This document shows positions 36,790-45,496 of a DNA stretch of 58,958 bases, piece after piece. The notes below the pieces were generated by a model. It made no database searches, was not told the origin of the DNA, and saw only the letters and a list, made by a program, of their open reading frames with translations. How positions within the stretch are numbered: position 1 is the stretch's first letter; each line of letters opens with the position of its first letter. This DNA comes from Pseudomonadota bacterium (GTDB lineage: Bacteria > Pseudomonadota > Alphaproteobacteria > Sphingomonadales > Sphingomonadaceae). Location of the stretch: the NCBI GenBank assembly GCA_023391375.1, contig JAEWBB010000027.1, forward strand, positions 1 to 58,958, given 5' to 3'. A program made the position numbers and the translations under genes.

Positions 36790-37488
36790 TTACTGGAGCG
36801 CGCCGGCGGGAAGCGAGGCGCTGGCATCGACGCCGAGCGAGCCGGCGATCTGCACGGCGCGGCTGCGGAGCGACGCGGGCTGGTTGGTGTCGGCGGCGAT
36901 CTTGGCGAACAGTTCGCCCGCCTGCTGCTTCTGGCCCTCGGCGATGAGCGCCATGCCGGTCAGTTCGCCGGCGGTGCCGAAATAGGGTTTGCCGGTCTCG
37001 GCTAGCGGCTGCATCCGGCGGATTACTTCGTCGGGCTTCAGCGTGTCATATTCGACCACCGTCTGGCGGATCAGCGCGAGGTCGCGGTAGGCGTCGGGCA
37101 GGTCCTTGTCGGACGCCACCGCCGCATATTGGGCGACCGCCGCCTTCTTGTCGTTCTTCTCCAGAGCCAGCGCCGCCTGGGCGAGCCGTGCGCTCGCGGC
37201 TACCGCGTCGCTTTCGTCCTGCAGCGCGGCCAGCGCTTCACCGGCCGCCTTGGGCTTGCCCTCGCCGGCCAGGTCGTAAGCCTTTTTCAGCTCCTCGGTG
37301 GCGACGCCGGCCTGCTTGGCCTGGCGGTCCTTCCACAGCAGGAGACCGCCGGCGAGCAACAGCACGACCACCGCGACGATTGCGAACAGGCCGCCATATT
37401 TCTTGGCCGTCTGCTCCATCTGCTCCTTGCGGAGTTCTTCATCGACTTCGCGGACGAAACTGGCCGTAGGATCGGGGGGAAGCGCCAA
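36790..37488 (-). CDS. YfgM-like TPR membrane protein
   Basis: A 232-residue bitopic protein. One membrane helix (about 31-53) anchors a periplasmic TPR-like domain (about 60-215) of the TPR_21 type. In E. coli YfgM is a partner of the secretion chaperone PpiD and sits next to bamB and der, as here. The start is TTG 37488, because an in-frame TGA lies two codons upstream and GAGG lies 9 bp before it. The stop lies 11 bp before the bamB start. Confidence 0.85.
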   Translation of the reverse strand: MALPPDPTASFVREVDEELRKEQMEQTAKKYGGLFAIVAVVVLLLAGGLLLWKDRQAKQAGVATEELKKAYDLAGEGKPKAAGEALAALQDESDAVAASARLAQAALALEKNDKKAAVAQYAAVASDKDLPDAYRDLALIRQTVVEYDTLKPDEVIRRMQPLAETGKPYFGTAGELTGMALIAEGQKQQAGELFAKIAADTNQPASLRSRAVQIAGSLGVDASASLPAGALQ

Positions 37489-37630
37489 GGGTCAATGCCT
37501 CATTGTAATCGCGGGCGTGGGGTGCGTCGCTTCCTCCCCCACCCAAGCTGAACGGAAGCTGGCGACAGCGTCTAGCGAAGCCGCGCCCATCCTGAAAGCC
37601 CCAACCGCGTGGCTGTCACCGGCGCGGCCA

Positions 37631-38071
37631 TCACCGGCGCGGAACGTCGACCGGCTTCTTCGGCGGCACGGCAATGCCGTAACGCACGTTCGACGCATCC
37701 CGCCGGATCTCGGACACCGCTGGAGCCGAAGGTTCGGGCGGCGCGATCCACGCCTCCTCGGCCTCGTCCTCCGCATCGAGGCTGGCCGCGGTCACCGCGC
37801 CATAGCGCGGCATCGATTCGAGGCGTTCGTCGATGCTCGGCCCAAGGTCCGTGGGATCGTAGCCCTGCGCGTCCCGGTCGAGGTAGCCGGACTGGTCGGA
37901 CCGAAAAAAGTCGAGCGCGCCCTTCTTCATCGTGGCAAAGGCGAAGACGCCGAAGAACAGGCCGATCTCCGCCTTCCCGCTGATCGCGCCCGCCACTATC
38001 ATGGCGGCAGCACCCGCCGCCGCCCGCGGATAGCGGGCGATAAGGTCGATCAGCGTCTGGCCCTGGTTCAT
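37631..38071 (-). CDS. Membrane protein of unknown function
   Basis: A 146-residue protein with one or two N-terminal hydrophobic segments (about 16-52) and an acidic Pro-rich tail. No family was recognised. ATG 38071 overlaps the panB TGA as ATGA, so it is translated with panB. About 140 bp without a gene separate it from the YfgM-like gene downstream. Confidence 0.65.
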   Translation of the reverse strand: MNQGQTLIDLIARYPRAAAGAAAMIVAGAISGKAEIGLFFGVFAFATMKKGALDFFRSDQSGYLDRDAQGYDPTDLGPSIDERLESMPRYGAVTAASLDAEDEAEEAWIAPPEPSAPAVSEIRRDASNVRYGIAVPPKKPVDVPRR

Positions 38072-38937
38072 GCCTTGGGCTTGTAGACCTGCTCGTCGGT
38101 CGGGAAGGCCCGGCTACGGACTTCGTCGCGATACTTGGCCGCCGAGGCGGAAATCTCGCTGGCGAGGTCGTGGTAGCGCTTCACGAAGCGCGGGGTGCGT
38201 TCGAACAGGCCGAGCATGTCCTCGGTGACCAGCACCTGGCCGTCGCAATTCTTCGACGCGCCGATGCCGATGGTCGGCACCGCGATCGCCTTGGTCACCG
38301 CATCGCCGATGTCCTCAACCACGCCCTCGACCACGACGCAAAAGGCGCCGGCATCGGCCACCGCCTTGGCGTCGGAAACGATCTTGCCCGCCTCCGCCTC
38401 GCTTCGGCCTCGGGCGCCATAGCCGCCGAGCACGTTGACCGCCTGAGGGGTAAGGCCGATGTGGCCGATCACCGGGATGCCGCGCTTGTTCAGGAACTCG
38501 ATCGTCGGGGCCATCGCTCCCCCGCCCTCGAGCTTGACCGCCGCGCAGCCGGTCTCCTTCATGATCCGCGACGCCGACGCGAACGCCTGCTCGGGGCTGC
38601 CTTCGTAGCTGCCGAACGGCATGTCCACCGCCACCAGCGCGTGCCAGCTGCCGCGCACGACGGCCGCGCCATGCGCGCACATCATCTCCACCGTCACCGG
38701 CACGGTCGACGGCAGGCCGTAGATCACCTGCCCCAGCGAATCCCCGACCAGCAGCATCTCGCAATGCGGGTCGAGCAATTGCGCCATCCGCATCGTGTAG
38801 GCGGTCAACATCACCAGCGGCTCTTCGGTGACCCCCTCCTTCTTGCGCGCGCGGATCGACGGCACCGTCATCCGCTTGCCCGGCACCGGCGAGGGCGTGG
38901 CGCGGCTGGTCGCCGTGTCGATGGTGAAGGTGCTCAC
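38068..38937 (-). CDS. panB: Ketopantoate hydroxymethyltransferase
   Basis: Enzyme of 289 residues that makes ketopantoate from ketoisovalerate in coenzyme A synthesis. The start region (TVPSIRARKKEG), metal site LLVGDSLGQVIYG, GHIGLTPQ and GIGASKNCDGQVLV are family marks. GTG 38937 overlaps the upstream gene's TGA as GTGA, which decides the start. No other pan genes are in the window. Confidence 0.95.
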   Translation of the reverse strand: MSTFTIDTATSRATPSPVPGKRMTVPSIRARKKEGVTEEPLVMLTAYTMRMAQLLDPHCEMLLVGDSLGQVIYGLPSTVPVTVEMMCAHGAAVVRGSWHALVAVDMPFGSYEGSPEQAFASASRIMKETGCAAVKLEGGGAMAPTIEFLNKRGIPVIGHIGLTPQAVNVLGGYGARGRSEAEAGKIVSDAKAVADAGAFCVVVEGVVEDIGDAVTKAIAVPTIGIGASKNCDGQVLVTEDMLGLFERTPRFVKRYHDLASEISASAAKYRDEVRSRAFPTDEQVYKPKA

Positions 38938-39377
38938 GACAGCCACCCCCGGATCCACGCGACCTTGGAAAATTGCCAGTATCCATAGGACAGGAGGAAA
39001 ATCAGGATCGGGCCGAGAAGCTGGCTCGACGACATCGCGCCGCGAATATCGGGGATCAGCAGCATGCCGCCGAACTGGACGATGACGAAGATCATCGACA
39101 CGAACAGCGCCGGGCGCGCGAACCTCTTCTTCAGCAGCAGGCCGACGGCACCGGCCAGCCCGACCCAGACCGCCAGCGCATAGGCCGCGATCGTCCAGAT
39201 CGGCATCGCCTCGACCAGCACCCGCTGGTCGACCGGCAGCGTCGCCGGGTCGGTCGTCACCTGCATGATGTAGGCGTAGCAGCCGGCCAGCTCAAACAGC
39301 AGGCACAGCCCCGCCACCAGCCAGTACCAGCCGGGCACCGCCACTGCCCGCGGCTCGACTTCGCCTTCGATTTCCAT
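38934..39377 (-). CDS. Four-helix membrane protein of unknown function
   Basis: A 147-residue protein with four predicted membrane helices (about 16-36, 58-78, 86-106, 117-137). The family resembles small DUF2569-like membrane proteins, but this is not certain. ATG 39377 follows AGGAGAG. It overlaps panB by 4 bp and is the first gene of that operon. Confidence 0.65.
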   Translation of the reverse strand: MEIEGEVEPRAVAVPGWYWLVAGLCLLFELAGCYAYIMQVTTDPATLPVDQRVLVEAMPIWTIAAYALAVWVGLAGAVGLLLKKRFARPALFVSMIFVIVQFGGMLLIPDIRGAMSSSQLLGPILIFLLSYGYWQFSKVAWIRGWLS

Positions 39378-39437
39378 GAACGGCTCTCCTCGCGACGCAG
39401 CGCTTACACTGCGCTGCAGCAAGGGGCCATGCAAGGC

Positions 39438-39782
39438 CTAGAGGGCCAGCGCCTCATAGTCGGTCGAATTGTAGCCGATGATCAGCTCGCCGAAGCCCTC
39501 GACCACCGGTCGCTTGATCATCGTCGGCTCGGCCAGCATCAGGGTCAGCGCCTTGTCGGCGTCGATGTCCTGCTTCAGCACGTCGGGAAGCCCGCGGAAC
39601 GTCGTCCCGCTCTTGTTGAGCAGCGGTTCCCAGCCCTTTTCGAGGATCCACTCCTCGAGCTTTTCGCGCTCGATCCCCTGCTTCTTGAAGTCGTGAAACT
39701 TGTAGGTGACGCCGCGCTTCTCGAACCAGGTACGAGCTTTCTTGACGGTGTCGCAGTTGGGGATGCCGTAGAGCGTGATCAT
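39438..39782 (-). CDS. ArsC/Spx-family protein, YffB-like
   Basis: A 114-residue thioredoxin-fold protein. The N-terminal YGIPNCDTVKKA carries a single conserved Cys10, as in YffB-type ArsC relatives. True arsenate reduction is doubtful, because most YffB proteins lack it. ATG 39782 is used; upstream sequence is very GC-rich and has no good ribosome site. The gene diverges from chrA. Confidence 0.85.
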   Translation of the reverse strand: MITLYGIPNCDTVKKARTWFEKRGVTYKFHDFKKQGIEREKLEEWILEKGWEPLLNKSGTTFRGLPDVLKQDIDADKALTLMLAEPTMIKRPVVEGFGELIIGYNSTDYEALAL

Positions 39783-39865
39783 GGGCGAGCCGTGTAGGGC
39801 CGCCGGCGCGCTCGTCAAGCGGCCATTGGTGGCAAGCGGGCGACGAACTGATGTAAAAGCGAGGC

Positions 39866-41062
39866 ATGGATCGCGGCGAAACCGGCACCTCCTTGGCGAT
39901 CTTCGGCCGCTTCTTCCGGTTTGGCCTCCTCGCCTGGGGCGGGCCGATCGCACAGATCGCCATGCTGAAGCGCGAACTGGTCGAGGAGGAACGCTGGGTC
40001 AGTCCGTCCAGGTTCAATCGGCTGCTAGCGGTCTACCAGGTTCTGCCTGGCCCCGAGGCGCACGAGCTTTGCGTCCATTTCGGCATGCTCAAGGGCCGCA
40101 GGCTGGGCGGCTTTCTCGCCGGTTTCGGCTTCATGTTGCCGGGCTTCGTCCTGATCCTCGCGCTTGCGGTCCTGTACCAGCGCCTCGATCTCACCCAGCC
40201 GCTGCTGAAGGCATTGTTCCTCGGCGTCCAGCTTGCGGTCCTCGCGCTGATCGTGCGCGCCATCCACCGCATCGCGACCCATGCCCTGACCAGTCGGGCC
40301 CTCCTCGCCATTGCCATCGCCAGCGCGGGCCTGACGTTCGCGGGTGAAAGCTTCTGGATCATCCTCCCGCTCGCAGCCCTTTGCGGATGGGGCCTGTCGC
40401 GTCGTCCCCGCCCGGGGTCGGCAGCGCTTGCCGTCGCGGCAGTGATCCTGTTGGCGGCAGTTGCAGGGCACTTCAACGGGTCGCCGCCCGCCAATGCGGC
40501 CTCGCCCCGCGTCCATTCAGGAGCGGCCAGCGCCATGGACATCTTCCTCTCCGGCCTCAAGGCGGGATTGCTGACCTTCGGCGGCGCCTACACCGCGATC
40601 CCCTTCGTCCGGCACGACGCGGTCGGGCGCGGATGGGTAACCGATGGCCAGTTCCTCGACGGCCTCGCCCTGTCGAGCGTCATCCCCGCCCCGCTGATCA
40701 TTTTCGCCACGTTCGTCGGCTACCTCGCCGGCGGACTGGCCGGTGCGCTGGCGATGACCGCCGGCATCTTCCTGCCCGCCTTCGCGTTCGGCATGCTGTT
40801 CTACGACCAGCTCGAACGGGTGATCGATGATCAGCGCCTCCACGCGGCGCTCGAAGGCATTGCGGCGGCCGTGGTCGGCGTCGTCGCGGTGACCGCGGTC
40901 GATCTCGGGCGAACCCTCGGCGGATCGGTACCGGCCGTGATACCGGCGATCCTCCTGTTCGCCGCGACCCTGGCTGTCCTGTACCGTTCAAAATCGAAAT
41001 GGGCGGTGCCCGCGATCATGCTCGGCGGCGCGATCGCGGGCGGCTTGGCGTTCGGCCCCTAG
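39866..41062 (+). CDS. chrA: Chromate transporter ChrA family
   Basis: Inner-membrane transporter of 398 residues with two CHR domains (about 12-185 and 220-395), the long-chain form that exports chromate. The marks are RFGLLAWGGPIAQIAMLKRELV and, in the second half, GLLTFGGAYTAIPFVRHD. The true substrate is not shown by sequence. Its stop overlaps the convergent barrel gene by 4 bp. Confidence 0.9.
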   Translation: MDRGETGTSLAIFGRFFRFGLLAWGGPIAQIAMLKRELVEEERWVSPSRFNRLLAVYQVLPGPEAHELCVHFGMLKGRRLGGFLAGFGFMLPGFVLILALAVLYQRLDLTQPLLKALFLGVQLAVLALIVRAIHRIATHALTSRALLAIAIASAGLTFAGESFWIILPLAALCGWGLSRRPRPGSAALAVAAVILLAAVAGHFNGSPPANAASPRVHSGAASAMDIFLSGLKAGLLTFGGAYTAIPFVRHDAVGRGWVTDGQFLDGLALSSVIPAPLIIFATFVGYLAGGLAGALAMTAGIFLPAFAFGMLFYDQLERVIDDQRLHAALEGIAAAVVGVVAVTAVDLGRTLGGSVPAVIPAILLFAATLAVLYRSKSKWAVPAIMLGGAIAGGLAFGP

Positions 41063-42063
41063 AAGCTGCGACCCAGCGACATCGTCACCCGCAGCTTGTT
41101 GTCCGGGTGCGAAAGGCCGACGCGCTGCCATAGCGGCACGCCCGCCGACACGCCGGCCGACCAGCCAGAGGCCCATTCGTGCGCGACGCCGGGCGACAGC
41201 CACACGACCTTCGACCCGCTGTCCGCCTCGACCTCGCCCGCGACGCGTTCCTTGCCCTCGACCTCGTAAGTCGTCTCGACGAACAGCGAGGTGCTGTCGT
41301 GGCGGTGCGGCGTCTCACCCTCCTCGTCATGATGGTGGCCCATCGCGCCGAGCGTGTAGCCGGCCGACGCGCCAACCAGCGTGCGGTTGCCGAGCCGCGT
41401 GTCGAGCGCGCCGTATCGCGTCCACTCGCGGCTGGCCGAGGCGGCGAACTTCCACGGACCCGCGCCGGTCCCGGCGGCGATGCCGGTGATCCAGTCGACG
41501 CTGCCGCTGCCCGGCTGATGCTCGACCTCCAGCCGCTCGCCATCGTCGGAGCGCTGGTGCGTGGTGCCCGTCGGCAGCTTGACCCCGCCCATCAGGGCGA
41601 CGCCGCCGTCATGCCATTTCGCCACCCGCCAGTGCGCGATGACCCGCGCATCGCCGATCCCCCCCACGGTGCCGAGCTGCTCGACCGCATTGACGGTCGC
41701 GGCGTGATGGTCGTGCACGCCCTCACGCAGGTCGTCCCGCCGCACATAGGGCAGCGAGGCGATGACCGTCAGGTCGGGGGCGAGGCCGTAGGCGATGCTC
41801 GCCGAACTGACGAGCGTGTAGTCGCCCGTATGCGCGTGGATGTGGCGCGCCGCGAGGTCGGCAAGCTCGGCGTCGCTGCGCGCTTCGGGCACGCCGAGCG
41901 AGAAGGTCAGCGCCAGGGTCAGGTCGCCCGGCATCAGCGTGTCGGGACCCATCACGCTGCCCGCGCCGCCGCCATGGCCGGAAATGCTGTGATCGGCATG
42001 GGCCGGCGCCGCCAGCACCAGCAGGCCGAGCGCGAGGCCCGGCAGGAAAATCGTCTTCGTCAT
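41059..42063 (-). CDS. His-rich outer-membrane beta-barrel protein
   Basis: A 334-residue exported protein. Residues 1-23 form a signal peptide ending AHA. The body looks like an outer-membrane beta barrel of the 'transporter/meta-pathway' type and ends in Phe. Four histidine clusters stand out (near 25-30, 74-78, 118-120, 243-255), suggesting contact with metal ions. It follows the DUF2946 gene by 66 bp on the same strand and probably shares its promoter. ATG 42063 places the signal peptide correctly. Confidence 0.75.
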   Translation of the reverse strand: MTKTIFLPGLALGLLVLAAPAHADHSISGHGGGAGSVMGPDTLMPGDLTLALTFSLGVPEARSDAELADLAARHIHAHTGDYTLVSSASIAYGLAPDLTVIASLPYVRRDDLREGVHDHHAATVNAVEQLGTVGGIGDARVIAHWRVAKWHDGGVALMGGVKLPTGTTHQRSDDGERLEVEHQPGSGSVDWITGIAAGTGAGPWKFAASASREWTRYGALDTRLGNRTLVGASAGYTLGAMGHHHDEEGETPHRHDSTSLFVETTYEVEGKERVAGEVEADSGSKVVWLSPGVAHEWASGWSAGVSAGVPLWQRVGLSHPDNKLRVTMSLGRSF

Positions 42064-42129
42064 TGTATGCACTCCGTCGCGCACGGGCCACCGCCCGCAC
42101 GCCGTTGATCGTTCACAGATGGGGAAGGA

Positions 42130-42492
42130 TCAGGCCCGCGGCGGCGCGCGGGACGGCGGACGCGGCGCAATGCGCGCGCCGGACGGAAGAGCAGGCACGG
42201 CGCTGGTGACAGCCGCTTCGAACGGCCACCCGACCACCCCCTCGACTGCCGCCACTTGCGGCAGTGGCCCGGCCGGCGCCATACCGGCCGCGAACGGACA
42301 GGTCGGCTTGGCCTTGGCCCCGCCGTCGTGGTGCATGCCGTGGTGCGCCGAGGGAATGGGGATCGCGTCCGGGCATTCGACCAGCGCTAGCCGCCCGTTC
42401 GCCTCGCCCGGCATGAACCCGAACGGCGAGGCGAGCCGCACCGCCAGCAGCACGGCAAGGAACAACGACAGGAAGGAACGGCGCGCGCTCAT
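42130..42492 (-). CDS. DUF2946-like exported protein
   Basis: A 120-residue protein with an N-terminal hydrophobic segment (about 5-22). A His-rich stretch HHGMHHDG near residue 50 and two cysteines (CPDA, CPFA) resemble DUF2946 proteins, which are often found in copper-related clusters. ATG 42492 begins the signal-like segment. It lies upstream of the His-rich barrel gene and diverges from the MarR gene across 112 bp. Confidence 0.65.
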   Translation of the reverse strand: MSARRSFLSLFLAVLLAVRLASPFGFMPGEANGRLALVECPDAIPIPSAHHGMHHDGGAKAKPTCPFAAGMAPAGPLPQVAAVEGVVGWPFEAAVTSAVPALPSGARIAPRPPSRAPPRA

Positions 42493-42574
42493 GGCGACCC
42501 GCTGCATGCCCGCCTGCCCTCGCGAAGGAAAGGGGCGACAGAAACGAGAATAGGATCGTCAGCCAATCTTTTCA

Positions 42575-42586
42575 GTTTAGCTGAAC
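42575..42586. promoter_or_regulatory. Candidate MarR operator
   Basis: GTTTAGCTGAAC is a near-perfect palindrome (10 of 12 positions) centred on AGCT. It sits 19 bp before the MarR start and 83 bp before the DUF2946 start, so it could control both directions. Confidence 0.5.
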
Positions 42587-42604
42587 ATACCTACATCGCC
42601 TTCC

Positions 42605-43045
42605 ATGTCCGGACCCGATCGCATCGCCGCCCTCGCCGAAGACCTCCGCACCGTCGTCGGCCGGCTCAAGCGTCGCCTTCGCGAGCAGGGCAATGTCGGC
42701 GACCTCACCCCGTCGCAGGTCTCCGCCGTCCTCCAGCTCGAGGCGCTGGGCAGCGCCACCGTTTCCGCCCTCGCCCGGGCCGAAGGCATGCGCGCGCAGT
42801 CGATGTCCACGCTGCTCGCGCCGCTGCTCGCCGCCGGGCTGGTCTCAAGCGCTCCCGATTCCGACGACAGGCGCCAGGTCCTGCTGTCGCTCAGCGACGA
42901 CTGCCGGCGCACCCTTCTCAGCGGGCGCGCCGCGCGACAGGATTGGTTGGCCCGCACCTTGGCGGATCGGCTTTCGGGCGACGAGCTCGACCTCCTCGCC
43001 GACGCCCTGCCCCTGCTCCGCCGTCTTCTCGAAGGCAACCGCTGA
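42605..43045 (+). CDS. MarR-family transcriptional regulator
   Basis: A 146-residue winged-helix regulator. The recognition part is at about 54-72 (SALARAEGMRAQSMSTLLAPL) and the wing carries DSDDRRQVLLSLS, the MarR DxRx pattern. Dimerisation helices lie at both ends. It diverges from the DUF2946/His-rich barrel operon and has a palindrome upstream, so it probably represses itself and that operon. The inducer is unknown. Confidence 0.88.
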   Translation: MSGPDRIAALAEDLRTVVGRLKRRLREQGNVGDLTPSQVSAVLQLEALGSATVSALARAEGMRAQSMSTLLAPLLAAGLVSSAPDSDDRRQVLLSLSDDCRRTLLSGRAARQDWLARTLADRLSGDELDLLADALPLLRRLLEGNR

Positions 43046-43137
43046 GCCGACGTGAGCGCCCCATTCCGCTCCCTCAGTGTCTGCAATTGCCGCGTCGATG
43101 CTGAATGTTCTTGCGGGCTCGGGCGGCGGATGAACGG

Positions 43138-43506
43138 CTAGCAGGGTCGCTTCGTCGCCCGCTGCTCCAGGTCACTGCGCAATTTCTCGATTTCGTCGTC
43201 ACTCAGATGTTCGAGTCCGATCATGTCGTTGCGCGCATGTTTGAGCACCAGGACGATCTCGTCGAGCTTGGTCTGGATCGCCGCCCCATCGCGGTTCTGG
43301 GCATTCTGGATCAGGAACACCATCAGGAAGGTGATGATGGTCGTCGCCGTGTTGATGACCAGTTGCCACGTCTCCGAAAAATGAAAAATCGGTCCGGTCG
43401 CCGCCCACAAGACAACGAATCCAGACGCGGCCATGAACGCCCAGGGCCGTCCGGCCGCGCGGGCAATGGCCGAAGCCCAGTTCCCGAACGCTCTACTCAT
43501 CGCCAT
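43138..43506 (-). CDS. Low-affinity iron permease-like membrane protein
   Basis: A 122-residue protein of the small 'low affinity iron permease' family. Two membrane helices (about 24-44 and 52-72) are followed by the family motif NAQNRDGAAIQTKLDEI and a helical tail. Despite the name, iron transport has not been shown for bacterial members. ATG 43506 follows AAGGAGG. It overlaps the upstream small membrane gene by 14 bp. Confidence 0.8.
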   Translation of the reverse strand: MAMSRAFGNWASAIARAAGRPWAFMAASGFVVLWAATGPIFHFSETWQLVINTATTIITFLMVFLIQNAQNRDGAAIQTKLDEIVLVLKHARNDMIGLEHLSDDEIEKLRSDLEQRATKRPC

Positions 43507-43750
43507 GACTGCCTCCTTTCGATGGCCGTTCTGCCTCCCGCGCCTGCCGTTGGGCGAAGGCGATGGCTCCTCTTTCCCGGCGGTGCGAGGCGTAGCGGCA
43601 TGCCATGCCGACGATAGACAACGCGGCCCCGGCGATGAGGGCGGGCATCCGCCACGTCTCGCCTTCACTTCCGGGCCACGCGACGAGGCCAAGCAGCACG
43701 ACACTGACGCTGGACACGCAATAGCCCAGCAACTTCCAGTCGAAAGCCAT
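43493..43750 (-). CDS. Small two-helix membrane protein
   Basis: An 85-residue protein with two membrane helices (about 8-25 and 36-52) and a basic/polar C-terminal tail. No family was recognised. It lies 2 bp after the hemerythrin gene and overlaps the iron-permease-like gene, so it is the middle gene of a three-gene operon. Confidence 0.65.
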   Translation of the reverse strand: MAFDWKLLGYCVSSVSVVLLGLVAWPGSEGETWRMPALIAGAALSIVGMACRYASHRRERGAIAFAQRQAREAERPSKGGSHGDE

Positions 43751-43752
43751 GC

Positions 43753-44256
43753 TCAGTCGACGCTGGCCACCTTCATCGTGGCCAGTTCCGGCTTGGGAGG
43801 CGACTTGGGGTCGATCGTTTCCATCAGGCGCGCCTTTTCCTCTGCCAGCTTCTCGCCCAAGGCATCCATGTCGAGACCGGCATGCCGCGCCTGTGCAAAC
43901 AGGCCTTCCATGCGCTTTTCCTCTTCCTTCACGTGATGTTCGATCTGCTCTTTCAGCGCGGTCACCTTGGCGTCGAAGAAGTCGTCGGTCGGGCGACCGG
44001 CCTCCAGTTCGGCGATCAGCAGCTTGGCGCCGTCGTGCTCGACGTAGCTTTCGTCGAGCAAATCATCCTCCACCTTGCCGCGGCATGCCGGATAGAAAAT
44101 CTCTTCCTCGATCTTGGCGTGAACGACCAGTTCGGTGCAGATTTGCCGGGCGATCGCGGCCTTGTCGCCCCGCCCCTTCTCATATTTCTCGAACAGGTCT
44201 TCCACTTTGCGATGGTCGGCCTTGAGCAAGGCGACAGCGTCTTTCGGGTCAGCCAT
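43753..44256 (-). CDS. Hemerythrin HHE domain protein
   Basis: A 167-residue protein with a hemerythrin-like four-helix bundle. The iron ligands are seen as LLKADHRKVEDLF, HAKIEEEIFYPA, EHDGAKLLIAELE and EHHVKEEEKRMEG. Such proteins bind a di-iron site and are linked to oxygen, NO or oxidative stress. ATG 44256 follows AAGGAAAA. It heads the operon and diverges from a Crp-family regulator across 106 bp. Confidence 0.9.
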   Translation of the reverse strand: MADPKDAVALLKADHRKVEDLFEKYEKGRGDKAAIARQICTELVVHAKIEEEIFYPACRGKVEDDLLDESYVEHDGAKLLIAELEAGRPTDDFFDAKVTALKEQIEHHVKEEEKRMEGLFAQARHAGLDMDALGEKLAEEKARLMETIDPKSPPKPELATMKVASVD

Positions 44257-44362
44257 TTTTCGTTTTCCTTCAACACCATGGATCGACAATCGGTTAAGCA
44301 ACGCGTCTTTTCGCAAGTCGCTCCATCGGTTCCGATTGTGCGAGTTGCGCGTTAACCCGCCC

Positions 44363-45082
44363 ATGGCCGCCCCCCTCCATGCCTGGATCGATCGTCTCAC
44401 CGTGCGGTCTTCGCTGAGCGACGATGACATTGGTGTGTTGCGCGCCATAGACGCGCCGGTGGTCGAGGAAAGTGCCCGCTGGGACCTCGTCCGTCCGGGT
44501 CAGAAGGTCGATTATTCCTGTCTCGTCGTCGAAGGCTATGTCGCCCGATCCGAACGCTTTGCGCATGGCGGCCGGCACAGCACGGCGGTCTATCTTCCGG
44601 GCGATATGTGTGACCTTCACTCGGTCGCCGTCCCGGTCGCCGGATGGGGCATCACCGCGCTGACCGATGTCGCCATTTGCCAGGTGCCGCACACCGCGCT
44701 GCTCGATGCAGCCCGACAATCTTCGGCCATCGCCATGGCCCTGTGGCGCGACGTCATCGTCGATGGTTCGGTGCTGTCGAAATGGGTCAGCGTATTGTCG
44801 GGTCATAGCGCGCCCAAGCGGCTTGCCCACTTGTGGTGCGAACTCGCCATCCGCTCGCGGATCGCCGGCATCGGCGACGAGGCAGGCTTCCCTTTCCCCT
44901 TCACCCAGGACCAGCTCGCCGAATTGCTCGGGATCAGCCCGATGCACGTGAACCGTGTCTCCAAGGAGCTCCGTTCAAGCGGGATGGTCCAATGGGCCGG
45001 CCGCCGGGTCGAGATCGCCGACTGGGATAGGCTGCGTCGGTATGCCGATTTTGACGACCTGTACCTCCTCCTCCCTGAGTAA
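44363..45082 (+). CDS. Crp/Fnr-family transcriptional regulator
   Basis: A 239-residue regulator with an N-terminal cyclic-nucleotide-like domain (about 20-130) and a C-terminal winged helix. The recognition helix is in QDQLAELLGISPMHVNRVSKELR (about 182-204). No FNR-type iron-sulphur cysteine cluster is seen; the cysteines (53, 83, 106, 159) are scattered. It diverges from the hemerythrin operon and probably controls it. ATG 44363 is chosen as the first start matching the domain edge. Confidence 0.85.
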   Translation: MAAPLHAWIDRLTVRSSLSDDDIGVLRAIDAPVVEESARWDLVRPGQKVDYSCLVVEGYVARSERFAHGGRHSTAVYLPGDMCDLHSVAVPVAGWGITALTDVAICQVPHTALLDAARQSSAIAMALWRDVIVDGSVLSKWVSVLSGHSAPKRLAHLWCELAIRSRIAGIGDEAGFPFPFTQDQLAELLGISPMHVNRVSKELRSSGMVQWAGRRVEIADWDRLRRYADFDDLYLLLPE

Positions 45083-45150
45083 CATTTGTTGGCGAGAAAT
45101 ATCGGCAACATTCCTTGCCGTGGGTGCCGACGCCGCCCAAAAGGCGGCCC

Positions 45151-45480
45151 GTGTTGCCCCGCTTGTCACATCGCTCGACCTGGTCCGACCGGGATCTCCA
45201 ACTGCTGCGTGACGGCTTCGCCGCGGGCACTCCGGTGCGCGATCTCGCGCGAAGCTTGGGACGGACGGAGGAAGCGATCCGGCGCAAGCATCGGCTGCTT
45301 TCGAAAGCGGAACCGGCCTCCGCGGAAGGCGCCTACCTCGAGCGGCGGGCCACGGAAGAACGTCGCCTGGCGGCCGAGAGTAACGACCCCCGCGTCAAGG
45401 CGATCCACGACCAGATGTCGCGCTACTATGACGAAGTGGCCGCCGGGGAACGGCGCTCGACATCGAAGGAAGTCGGCTAA
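45151..45480 (+). CDS. Small SANT/Myb-like DNA-binding protein
   Basis: A 109-residue protein. Residues 11-51 (WSDRDLQLL...LARSLGRTEEAIRRKHRLL) form a helix-turn-helix of the SANT/Myb-like type, with a helical charged tail. GTG 45151 has AAAAGG six bases upstream; a TTG at 45115 has no ribosome site. It lies 68 bp after the Crp-type regulator on the same strand and 16 bp before the end of a smaller, similar gene on the other strand. Target genes are unknown. Confidence 0.6.
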   Translation: MLPRLSHRSTWSDRDLQLLRDGFAAGTPVRDLARSLGRTEEAIRRKHRLLSKAEPASAEGAYLERRATEERRLAAESNDPRVKAIHDQMSRYYDEVAAGERRSTSKEVG

Positions 45481-45496
45481 CGGTAGCCCGTTGGGC

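Noticed and set aside
44257..44362. EcfG-type stress promoter (GGAAC...CGTT) before the hemerythrin gene
   Set aside because: Both halves exist on the minus strand but are about 25 bases apart instead of 16-17.
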